Positions 11,001-18,785 of a DNA stretch of 64,000 bases are shown in pieces. Both the position numbers and the translations under genes were made by a program. This stretch comes from Hemileia vastatrix (lineage: Eukaryota > Basidiomycota > Pucciniomycetes > Pucciniales > Zaghouaniaceae), in the NCBI GenBank assembly GCA_030280995.1, contig JASXTE010000011.1, positions 24,949,817 through 25,013,816 on the forward strand. Reading direction: 5' to 3'. The notes beneath the pieces are model-generated. The model did no database searches. It was not told where the DNA came from and saw nothing but the letters and a program-made list of their open reading frames with translations. How positions within the stretch are numbered: the first letter of the stretch is position 1; every line of letters starts with the position of its first letter.

Positions 11001-12071
11001 CCACGATGTTGGTATAACAAACTCACTAGCTTCTTTGAAAGCATAAACTTTAAGGCCAGTGTTGCTGATCCTTGTTTATTTCTTCATAAAGACCATGAAC
11101 ATCCCTGTTACGTCTTCATTCATGTTGACGACCTTATCATTGGAGGTCCTTCAATTGATAATTTCAAGGAAAAGATTACTCAAGCCTTTGATATTGGTGA
11201 TCAAGGGGAACTTAATTGGATTTTGGGAATGAAAGTCATTCGAAATCGACCAGAGAAAACAATCACTCTTTCACAACAACTTTACGTTCAAAAACTTCTT
11301 AATGAATTCAATCATACAGAATGTCGAACAGTCACTACCCCTCTTGTCCCCAATTCACAATTCACAAAAAACAACAATACGAAGCTAACTAATATCTTCA
11401 ACTATCGAAGAGCCATTGGTCTATTGAATTATCTTGTCCTCTGTACTAGGCCAGACCTAGCTTATGCTGCAAGTTCACTAGCGCAATATCTCAACCAACC
11501 TACTGATGAGCAAATAATAGCCTTCTTCCATGTGCTACGCTATCTTCAATTAACGAAAGATTACAGTCTTACATTAGGTAATGTCTCCAATTCCGAGTTG
11601 GGCTCACTGACTGGCTTTGCCGATTCCGATTATAATAAATCAACAGATTCAAAATCAACATCTGGTTCCTTAGTTTTTCATCTAGGCCTAATCAGTTGGC
11701 GCTCATGCAAACAACAATCTGTTTCTTTATCGACCTCTGAATCAGAATATTACGCTATGACTGAGTGTGGTCAGGACTTGTTGTGGACTAAAGAATTGTT
11801 TAATGATTTCTCAATCCCTCTCAAATCAGTACTACTTAACGGAGACAACCAAGGGGCAATCAATCGAGCAATAAATCCTTTATACCAACATCGTACTCGT
11901 CACATCAACACCAAAGTTTGCTGGTTACGAGAACTAGTGAATACTCAACAACTAAAAATTAATTATGTTTCCACAAATTCTATGATAGCTGATATACTTA
12001 CCAAACCCTTACCAAGAGTCAAACATCATGAGTTCTTACTTAATTTAAATTTAAAACCATTGCCGTCTTGA
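8076..12071 (+). CDS. Copia Gag-Pol polyprotein (1331 aa)
   Basis: This is a single-ORF polyprotein that self-cleaves to build particles and make and integrate cDNA. Order: a UBN2-like Gag (about 20-230); a degenerate knuckle (CSKGKHNPLAPHSESSC); aspartic protease at D299 (AILDSGASFS); GAG-pre-integrase HHNYGH...CKTC; and integrase D485 (IHMDLCGP), D548 (IVSDNGGEF), E584 (NPIAERGNR), the D-D35-E spacing. Reverse transcriptase runs from MKAIDAELKSI to RT motif HVDD (1016-1019, D1018 and D1019). RNase H follows with GFADSDYNKS, STSESEYYAM and NGDNQGAIN, ending near ADILTKPLPRVKHHEF. The ATG at 8076 is the first after the primer site and gives the full Gag. No frameshift separates gag and pol, as is usual for Copia. 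No defect was seen. Confidence 0.95.
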   Translation: MASTSELRATPNFSYLQDSSNYSEIKGIEKLTDKNYSSWKTDIKYALTVRNLDQFLDEKCPIPTDPDLLNIFNIRQRQTNTIIKMFMDRPNQHKFILDDDAVEPAQLWKRIKDHYASKSTQNCSYVVSQLFKIKFTEGNILEAMNNFRETMRLLREVAPDLFKENILSYIMGNYVLNLLPESYQTAATIILSKYDITNQRPTIENIFSDIESEVTRRKALNLSSIGTALAMDTKTKQLCSKGKHNPLAPHSESSCFQLHPEKRDEFLKRKKERENRNTDNSNKVLSVFNDLSNDHAILDSGASFSIFNNRKFFKTFHNSETTLSMANGDELIALGQGNAMFTSSSGHNFNINHALYAPNVKANLISLVDILLDGWTISNEKGQFKIKNGNTTLLECSSKGRILTFPLVMDPIYSPIYNVNSMDERLKLLHHNYGHPNNQTMEKLFPGLNFSNFSCKTCALAKAHALPFSGNFPTPESPLDVIHMDLCGPITPESKGGKSYFFQIVDGHSRFRHVQFLQLKSETFESYKDFETLVENQLERKVKCIVSDNGGEFVNLPMKNHLKNKGIVHLRTAPYSPQQNPIAERGNRSIVEKAKCLLIEAGLDSEWWAEAVNTATFLLNILPTSALENGKTPWELWHKNSKLPSKLYPFGSDVVYHLQKHKRVGKFDKSGEEGIFLGYCDGHVNYRIYSPSTDSIITTHDVKFLNTFNLSGQISKGKTIDSLQFPNIVITNEYSFIDSNDNNVSSSDETPISPLPEVPGQANYDGDNDTSVGPKLKHYDYVPLNTKPPKEISSQIDPSNILTTKRRANVACMIVTPFDTPRNYYEAVNSPESDEWMKAIDAELKSISHHNVWEESACPSNNHLIGTTWTFKKKTDSEGNIIKYKARLCAQGFSQIEGIEYNETYAPTGRLATLRFLLGLAAYKDWEICQMDVKSAFLHGNLDEDIYLRYPQGYTPKDDQQCLHLKKSLYGLKQSPRCWYNKLTSFFESINFKASVADPCLFLHKDHEHPCYVFIHVDDLIIGGPSIDNFKEKITQAFDIGDQGELNWILGMKVIRNRPEKTITLSQQLYVQKLLNEFNHTECRTVTTPLVPNSQFTKNNNTKLTNIFNYRRAIGLLNYLVLCTRPDLAYAASSLAQYLNQPTDEQIIAFFHVLRYLQLTKDYSLTLGNVSNSELGSLTGFADSDYNKSTDSKSTSGSLVFHLGLISWRSCKQQSVSLSTSESEYYAMTECGQDLLWTKELFNDFSIPLKSVLLNGDNQGAINRAINPLYQHRTRHINTKVCWLRELVNTQQLKINYVSTNSMIADILTKPLPRVKHHEFLLNLNLKPLPS

Positions 12072-12082
12072 GCACGGGTGGG

Positions 12083-12766
12083 TGTTAATATTCTATAAGC
12101 ATGTTATACTTTTCATCACCTAGCATATGATTTAGACGACTACCTATGTATTTAGATACCCTAACACTAGATAATCTCCTATATCACTATTTATATGCAT
12201 ACCCTAACTTGAATACTTTTAAGGATGCCTCCTCACTACTGAGTCGGCATCCAATCTTTTCTCTTCTCATTATTAATATTTTTGCTCACCCGTTTCTTTA
12301 GCTTTTGTTTCCTTTCTCTGTCCTGTCCTGTCCTTGCTCGTCCATTTCTCTCCTCCCTCGTCCACATCCTTTCTTTGTCCATCTGCTGTCCTTACTTCAC
12401 TTACTTACTCTATTGATTCTTATCAGGTAACAAGTATGTGCTCTACGACTGCAATGCATCCAATCTTTTCTCTTCTCATTATTAATATTTTTGCTCACCC
12501 GTTTCTTTAGCTTTTGTTTCCTTTCTCTGTCCTGTCCTGTCCTTGCTCGTCCATTTCTCTCCTCCCTCGTCCACATCCTTTCTTTGTCCATCTGCTGTCC
12601 TTACTTCACTTACTTACTCTATTGATTCTTATCAGGTAACAACTTTTGTTTCCTTTCTCTGTCCTGTCCTGTCCTTGCTCGTCCATTTCTCTCCTCCCTC
12701 GTCCACATCCTTTCTTTGTCCATCTGCTGTCCTTACTTCACTTACTTACTCTATTGATTCTTATCA
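12083..12766 (+). repeat. Copia 3' LTR
   Basis: It has the same length and, by eye, the same sequence as the 5' LTR, including the internal repeat structure (12247-12766). It starts directly after the polypurine tract. Confidence 0.93.
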
Positions 12767-12982
12767 TTAGGTTTATTTAAATAACATGTCCTTTAACTGA
12801 AGATTCTACTAAAGCATATCTTTCATTTCCCACATACAGGTTTGAATTAGGTTCAGTGGTTGCTGAGATTTTGACCTTTGAAGTTGAGCCTTTTTTCCAA
12901 ATTTCACTTGTCTTATTTCACATTTTTATATTGCATATTTAGAGGATAAGGATTCTGAAACTCTTATTTGATTATTATCTAG
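12767..12982 (+). other. Second copy of duplicated E1 unit, exon-like
   Basis: It begins with the right TTAGG duplication and repeats the 7085-7262 unit. One frame reads PLTEDSTKAYLSFP, then TYRFELGSVVAEILTFEV, very similar to the first copy although the DNA differs. Conservation at the protein level suggests an exon of the dioxygenase gene. An acceptor (TTATCTAG, ending 12982) leads into the next exon. Confidence 0.4.
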
Positions 12983-13628
12983 GCATTTCAATTATATAGG
13001 CATATATTTGTTGGTCAAGAATATCACTAAAGCTCAAAAAGATGAAGATTTTCGCTTATGGGACACTCTACCTTCCTTTGACTCTTTTCTTGCTTTTTGA
13101 CTCAAAAAGCTCTGTAATAAAGCATTTGAAGAAAATCATGAACTTGCAACCAAAGTTGGAATACCGAATTGGTGTGACTCCAAATGGGAAGATATCAGCC
13201 ATGAATATCTTTTATTTTCTAATGTTATTATCACTCATTCGGGATTCCACAATAGGATTCATATCGATAGGAATGATGCCAATTTTCTTACTTTTGGAAT
13301 ATTCTCATATATCAATCTGATAACTGGCCACCCAATACCATCTCCAGCTAAAATCAAAGGACATGGTTTATATTTTCCAGACCACCGGTGCATCATTGAT
13401 TTTGGTTTGGGAAATGGTATCATTGAAACTATTTGGAATTCTTCTAAGGATAATCATCAAACGACCAAAGCTCCTCCTGGTTTGGAATCCTGTCAAGATT
13501 TCACTCATTTTGGTTGCTCATTTCAAATCAGTAATAAGTTGATACAAAGAATCAATAAGGTAAAGAAAGAAGGTAAAGTTATTCGATTTAAAAAAACTTT
13601 ATCTAGATCCAAAAAGTATGGGGATTAG
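12983..13628 (+). pseudogene. TET/JBP-like 2OG-Fe(II) dioxygenase, C-terminal exon
   Basis: The frame opens after a splice acceptor (AG at 12981-12982) and runs HFNYIGIYLLVKNITKAQ to the TAG at 13626-13628. One TGA (13098-13100, after DSFLAF) breaks it; CGA to TGA would explain it. Family landmarks are the HxD iron ligand pair in HIDRNDANFL (H 13260, D 13266), FSYINLITGHPIPSP, GHGLYFPDHRCIIDFG, IIETIWNSS, a distal histidine in NHQTTKAPPG (13455) and THFGCSFQI. Related enzymes oxidise 5-methylcytosine or thymine in DNA. In basidiomycetes the family is expanded and linked to transposons. The N-terminal part is probably on upstream exons split by the Copia. I place it in the family from remembered motifs, with good confidence. 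Activity is doubtful because of the stop. Confidence 0.72.
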
Positions 13629-13926
13629 AGTCGTCATCGAAAATTTTATATTTTTTCATAAATTTTTAATAAATATTTTTTATATATCAATTTTCTCAAA
13701 TAATGTGATGAGCCATCGACCTTGTGTTGTATAACAGGTAATCATGATAACATTTATTTGTTTCATGGGGTTCCTCTTTCCTATACCTGTAGAAAGTCCC
13801 AAACTTATGTTTCTCGACTTGGTCTGCATTTTGGCTTGAGGGATTGTCATTACATTAAACTAGGGAAATTGATATATATTAGATATTTATTTAATAATTT
13901 ATGTAATTATATTAAATTTAGATGAC
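13629..13926. other. Non-coding E1 segment shared with E0
   Basis: From 13736 it matches E0 at 2299 onward (TTCATGGGGTTCCTCT, CCTATACCTGTAGA, TCTGCATTTTGGCTTGAGG). A short open frame (13722-13925) is not kept in E0, which argues against coding. Confidence 0.45.
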
Positions 13927-14345
13927 TTCCACCCCTTACTTCAATAAAATTCAGGGGGGGTATTGCCAAATTTTCAAATCTGACATGTGAAATTGATGAC
14001 TTAGAAAAATTTTGGTGATACCCACCCCTTGCTTCAATAAAATGCAGGGGAGAGTAATGCCAATTTTTTTAAACAGATATAGAATTTTTTTGACTTGTAA
14101 ATATTTTTGTGATACCCGTCCCTTACTTCAATAAAATCCATGGGGGGTTGTGCCAAAATTTTTTATAAGACTTGTGAAATTCTTGACATGTAAGAATTTT
14201 TAGGATACCGGTAAAATGCAGGGGGTAGTAAAGCCAAATTTTCATATAAAACTTTCAAGATTCATGACATGAAAGAATTTTTGTGATACCCACCCCTTAC
14301 TTCAAAAAAATCCAGGGGTGGGGGATTGTCAAATTTTCAAAGGAG
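13927..14345. repeat. ~90-100-bp tandem repeats with CCCC/GGGG hairpins
   Basis: There are four to five units of the form GATACCCACCCCTTACTTC, AATAAAATCCAGGGG, then TTGCCAAATTTTC and a spacer ending AATTTTTGT. In most units the C-run and G-run can pair (for example CCACCCC with GGGGTGG near 14290-14325). They lie between the dioxygenase and Myb-like genes, so they could serve both 3' ends or be a structural or transposase-binding repeat. E0 keeps fewer units. Confidence 0.7.
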
Positions 14346-14475
14346 ACTTGAAAATTTTATTTAAAAAAAGAATATTTAACATTAAAATACGATATTTCAA
14401 GAAATACAGAAAATAATTGTAAAATTTATTTACAAATAAATATGAACACATGAAGTGTGAAAGAAATAAAAGAAA

Positions 14476-15879
14476 CTAGTCAACAAAAAATTTCATTAAA
14501 CGTTCTATTTCTTCAACAGATTTGTTTGCTTTAATGCATTCGATCAAGAAATCTTTCTTTTTAGAACTTTCTTGGAGATCATGCTTATACTTCATCTGTT
14601 CCATTAAGTTTTGATGCTCGAGTGTTTTTTCCTTATTTTTGGATTTTTCAATACTAAGAGTTAACTCAAACTTCTTCTCCTCCAAATCTTGGGCCCTACC
14701 ATCCTTCTGTAAAGAGAGCTCAAACTTCTTCTCCTCCAAATCTTGGATCCGATCATCCTTCCGTAAGGAGAGCTCATACTTCCTCTCTTCCAAATCTTGT
14801 ACTCTGTCATCCCTCCTTAAAGAGAGCTCGTATTTCTTATTTTCAAAGCTCAGAGTCTCTTTAGCAATTTCCACTTGTTCTAGAGTGAGAATAAAAATTA
14901 ACATAAAGTAGAAGAAAAGCAGGGTAAAGTAATAAGAGGTATGGTATCACTTACCAGCATCACGTTTCTCTAAAAATTGTTCCATAGACGAAAAAGGGGT
15001 TTGTGATGAAGTATCACTTTTTTGTCTTCTTTGTGAGTGGAAATTTAGACTACTTGAAGCCCTACGCTTCTTGTTCAAGGTCATATTTTCCTCCTCATCA
15101 TTGTCACTACCTTCAGACTCAGTTGATTGAGGATCCTGGGTTTGTTCATCAGCCTATTAAGAAATAAGAAAAAGATAAGTAAATAAAAAATAGAAAAGAT
15201 AAGATAAAAGAAAAAAGAAACAGACCTGAGTTAGATTTGGTTGGGTTAAATCACCTATAGGATCAACAGAAAAGCTATCTAGATATGTCTCATTTAAATG
15301 AGGGGAGGCTTGAGTGGAGGAAGAGGATGGGAAAAGATTTGTTTCAACATCATGTTTGGAGATAGGATCTTCTCCATCCAACATGTTTACAGGATTAACA
15401 TCGGCTCGCTCTCCAAAAATTGCATCCATCTCTTTAAAGTAAGGACATAAAGAATCAAGTTTATTGTCTATGGATTTTATACCCTTAGTTATATCAATGT
15501 CAGTAACCCCAAAACCAGTGGAAGATGAAAGAGCCTTTGCCTTCTTGTATTTTGCTCGATAATGCTTGAAGCGTTCAGACATCTGTTTAGGCAAAAGATC
15601 AATCCTTCCCTTGGTCTTATTGTGTAATTCATTTGCCATTAGAAGATAGCCATTAACTTTTGATGTGGGGGGCCGTCCTACTTTAGTGGCATACTCAGTA
15701 CCAAAACAAGAATCATAGTTAGATTTGGTTTTCAGCCAGTTGATAAGAATAAGATGTTCAACTTTTTTTAATTGAACAGTCTTTGATTTCTTGGCTGAGC
15801 GGGGGAAAGAGGAAGTAGTGGGAATTGAAGAACAACTGGGTGATGGCTGCCTTTGAGAAGATCTAGGATGACGAGGCAT
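14476..15879 (-). CDS. Myb/SANT-like coiled-coil protein, three exons
   Basis: This is probably the second protein of E1, a DNA-binding partner of the transposase. Exons are 15226-15879, 14955-15153 and 14476-14879. Introns of 72 and 75 nt have GTCTGT...AATAG and GTAAGT...TCTAG borders. The joined frame gives 418 residues with no stop, from MPRHPRSSQRQPSP to EIERLMKFFVD. Residues about 35-125 (LILINWLKTKSNYDSCFGT, GRPPTSKVNGYLLMANEL, KQMSERFKHYRAKYKKA) look like the trihelix/Myb-SANT fold of Harbinger accessory proteins and of multicopy rust proteins. STGFGVTDIDITKGIKS and KEMDAIFGERADVNP follow. Exon 2 is acidic and then basic (NKKRR, possible NLS). Exon 3 has three and a half 18-residue repeats (KKYELSLRRDDRVQDLEE) that predict a coiled coil. 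Confidence 0.78.
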
Positions 15880-16198
15880 GTTATTATAAATGAAGATGAA
15901 AAGGAGCAGAAACAAGCAGATGAGATAGCGAGATGAAAAGGAGAAGAATCAAATAGATGAAATGGGGAGAAATTCTGAGCGGATAGAATGAACAGGATGG
16001 GATGAGAATGGAAGTGCGCAGCAAGGTAGAAGGCTGGGATATCCAGAAAGTTGTCCAAGATGTGGTTATGAAATATTGAGGATAAAAATGTCAGATAAGA
16101 GGTCAACTTTGACATGTAAAATGTCTAATAACCCAATTATTAGCAAAAATAATTGCAGAAGATAATTGGGGTATAAGGATTTTTATCCGCAATTAATT
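15880..16198. promoter_or_regulatory. Upstream and sub-terminal region of E1 right end
   Basis: The region is nearly the same as 4247-4598 in E0. It would hold the promoter of the Myb-like gene and transposase-contact sequence. The GGGGTATAAGGATTTTTATC block near 16170 recalls the terminal repeat motif. No ORF is supported. Confidence 0.4.
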
Positions 16199-16230
16199 TA
16201 ATTGTGGATCTGCTAATGTTGATACCCCCT
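16199..16230 (-). repeat. E1 right terminal inverted repeat
   Basis: On the minus strand it reads AGGGGGTATCAACA, then TTAGCAGATCCACAATTA, matching the left terminus at 25 of 32 positions. It is followed by AAT (16231-16233). Confidence 0.65.
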
Positions 16231-16233
16231 AAT

Positions 16234-17428
16234 TTGAATATTGACTTTTGCTATCAAATTTTACAGCTATTTGGAAAAACTTTGCTCTTTTTTCCCCCTC
16301 ATCCCCTTGCCAAAAGCAATCTAAATTCATGTTTTTGGCCGGGGATGGAAGACAAAAACATAGCAATCTTGTTTCAAGTAGCTTCATGTGCTAAAAAAGT
16401 TGGACTCCACAGTTTCCCACCAATACTGGTTAGGTTAATGAGTACCAGAAGGGTACATAGAAAAGAATACGTGTAAGAGAGATGGTTCAAAGCATTGGTG
16501 ATTGCGGATAAATTTAATTATGTAATAAATCCTTGCTCGGGAAGATGAAGAATGGTTATTTGAAAGCACATCTCAGTGTTGATGAGGAAGTGGTCTAGAA
16601 CTTTGTAGCTGAACGCACAAATTGTGTCTACCTGCAATTTTTGGTAGCGTTGCAAGAAGGGCATAGGGGATAGAGGTGTATGAGATGCATTTTGTTTCCA
16701 AAGAAAAATGATTCAGCTAATTTGGAAAGCTTGCGAATTTTGCGTCTCTCATCCCCTACCAAGTTGCTTTTGAGTGGGGGATGAGAGACAAGAAAACAGT
16801 GATATTTTTTTAAAACTACCTGTAGGAGACTAGATCTAGTTTAGGCAATATCATCAAAGTGGCCACATTTGTATTGGAGTAATGTATGTAACATTTAGAG
16901 ATTGCTGGAGTAGGTGGTCACAGGTGCACAGAAAGTCCAAGAGACACGTTTGCCTAAACATTTAAAGAAGGCTTTTGACGTAGCCGAATACTTGAATACT
17001 GAATATTGATATTATTTGTGGATGAAGTCAGCCAACTTTTTTTTATATTCTTTTTATTTCATACAATCTCACCCAGCTAAGGGGCATGAAGGGGTAGAAA
17101 ATGTGATACAACTAGATACAATATGAGGGAACAGCAAACTAATGTAGCGCGGGGCATTAAGTCAGCCAACTTCAAAAAACGCAAGGTAAGTTAAAGTGTG
17201 AGAATGCATTATTTAGTTCTCATACTCGCAATTTCGGGAGTGGATTTGATCTTATTCCGGATCACATTTTCGACTGAATCTTATCGCGGGTGAGGGAGAG
17301 GCAGCTTTTAGAGAAGTGGAGTGCAAGGTTTCTTTTATAAGAGAAAATGAGGTTCCCAATAGTCTACAAGTGTTGCCTTCGTTCCATCAAATTGAAAAAA
17401 TGAGCTGGTCATTCTCAATTATAGCAAC
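16234..17428. repeat. Gene-free stretch with two small fold-back elements
   Basis: Two diverged hairpin elements lie at about 16276-16372 and 16724-16812. Each has arms built on the motif CTCATCCCC...GCCAAAA or GTCTCTCATCCCC with the complement GGGGATGAGAGAC. Both are preceded by a CAGCTATTTGGAAA-type sequence and are related to the third copy inside 17429-17762. No gene is supported in the remainder. CpG is ordinary here. Confidence 0.55.
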
Positions 17429-17762
17429 TTCAATCAATGTTGTTGAGTTTTCGCAAGTTCGAGCTCAACTTTGAGACAGGTACAGCAAAGCCTGAAAAGC
17501 TTGCGGGTTTTTCGTCTCCGGTCCCCCGCCAAAAACAAGAGTTTAGGTAACTTTTGGCAGGAAATAAGTGGCGAGAAAACCGCAAGCTTTTCCGGTTTAG
17601 CAGTATCTGCAGAAGCGACACATACCTGTCGCACTCTCAATATTATTTTGCACACTAAGCCGAAGTTTTATGTCAAGAGTGGGACAAGTATCTGCCGCTT
17701 CTGCAGATACCTGCCCAAAAGTTGAACTTGCAGTTGCAACAACTCACCAACATTCATTGAAA
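17429..17762. repeat. 334-bp fold-back (MITE-like) element
   Basis: The outer arms pair: TTCAATCAATGTTGTTGAG at the left (17429) with the complement of CTCACCAACATTCATTGAA at the right. Next come CAAGTTCGAGCTCAAC with GTTGAACTTG, and ACAGGTAC with ATACCTG. An inner fold-back (17495-17590) pairs AAAAGCTTGCGGGTTTTTCG with CGAGAAAACCGCAAGCTTTT. A third pair uses GTATCTGCAGAAGCG and CGCTTCTGCAGATAC. There is no coding capacity. It was probably mobilised in trans. Confidence 0.7.
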
Positions 17763-18747
17763 TAGCTATATATAGCTATATATATTGGCAACTACTAAAC
17801 CAGGTAAGGTTGCACATTTCTGAAGGAAAAACCAAATTTTTTATAATAAAACAAAAAATTGCTGAGGAGTAAACATTAATTTGGGTTACAACCCACTATT
17901 GCCCCATTGCGCATTTGGTGGGGTATATTTTTTCGGTGTATAATTTTAGTTTTTGTGTGTGTGTGTGTGTGTGTGTGTGAGAACGATTCGCAAACGTTGT
18001 TGGATTATCGGTGAGATATAAGCCATGGCTCATTATTCTGGGCGGGACGATTAAAGTGGTTGAGTGTGGATGAATGTTCGAGACGCAGAACACAAGCCAT
18101 CTGGCTGCGCGGTCATGGGCAGACAAGAAGGATGTTTGTGGATGAGGTAGTCGGTTTTAATTCTCCGGATTGAAATAGAAATTGAATCCTTCCGGTTCGA
18201 GGTTGACTGATCAGAGAGAAAAACAGAACTATGTTAATGTGAATTGCAGTGTGTGGGAATGAGTTCATCTTGGCTAGGAGTGACGTATTAATAACTAAAT
18301 TGATCGGATTTATCGTTGGCGTCGTTTTTTTGGGGTGGAGACTAGTTCGATTTGGAACGGCAGTTAATTCAAATTGTGCCTCTTTATTTATCTTTAAAAG
18401 ATCCTCATCTCCATCGGACTGGACACATTCATTCCCTTGGATCGCCATTGCCCATCTCTCTTGATCTTGATCTTTACCATCGTGCGTCCCCTCCTTTATT
18501 TTATTTTCCTTTTGATGGTGCTTTTAGTGGCTAGCATTCGTGGTTATGTTTGTTTCCATGCCAGGCAATCAGTTTTAAATATTGGTCATGTTTAACAGCT
18601 GAGGATCTCTGGATTATTATAGCCAAGAAACAGCTATTACACTGTCCTGTTAATTATAAATATATAATTTAGTATCACTCTGCGACGTTGACTTGGGTTT
18701 CTAACATTTCTGAATTGATTTTGGTTGCTCCATTTCATCCCACGTAG
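17763..18747 (+). other. Upstream region of the serine-rich gene
   Basis: It contains TA-rich sequence (AGCTATATATAGCTATATA near 17764), a (TG)13 microsatellite at 17954-17979 and no confident ORF. A plausible 3' splice site (CATCCCACGTAG, ending 18747) precedes the gene's frame, so part of this region may be 5' exon and intron. Confidence 0.4.
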
Positions 18748-18785
18748 CAACAAATCCTGCGCCAAGTGATCCAATCTACTCTGTC

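Larger units (their letters stand above)
7275..12766 (+). mobile_element. Complete Ty1/Copia retrotransposon
   Basis: A 5492-bp element has two 684-bp LTRs (7275-7958 and 12083-12766) in which I saw no difference. It also has a perfect TTAGG target duplication, a tRNA-half primer site, one uninterrupted 1331-codon polyprotein and a polypurine tract (GAGCACGGGTGGG, 12070-12082). Matching LTRs plus an intact ORF indicate very recent insertion and possible activity. It is nested in the second copy of a duplicated unit of E1, so it is younger than E1. Its CpG content is clearly higher than in the Ty3 array. Confidence 0.93.
4600..16230. mobile_element. E1: Harbinger-like transposon with TET/JBP and Myb genes
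   Basis: The boundaries are imperfect 32-bp inverted repeats (left 4600-4631, right 16199-16230; 25 of 32 positions match). They begin AGGGGGTATCAA and are flanked on both sides by AAT. Inside, left to right: a DDE transposase (+), probable upstream exons, a young Copia insertion (7275-12766), a TET/JBP-like dioxygenase exon (+), hairpin repeats, and an intact Myb-like gene (-). Without the Copia the element is about 6.1 kb. A transposase plus Myb-like protein and a 3-bp duplication are what PIF/Harbinger elements show. The left AAT also belongs to E0, so the target duplication is tentative. Confidence 0.65.

Noticed and set aside
13042..13320. 92-codon plus-strand frame
   Set aside because: It is in a different frame from the dioxygenase exon that covers the same bases and has recognisable motifs.
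16204..16476. 90-codon plus-strand frame at the E1 right end
   Set aside because: It crosses the element terminus and a fold-back hairpin, with no motif.
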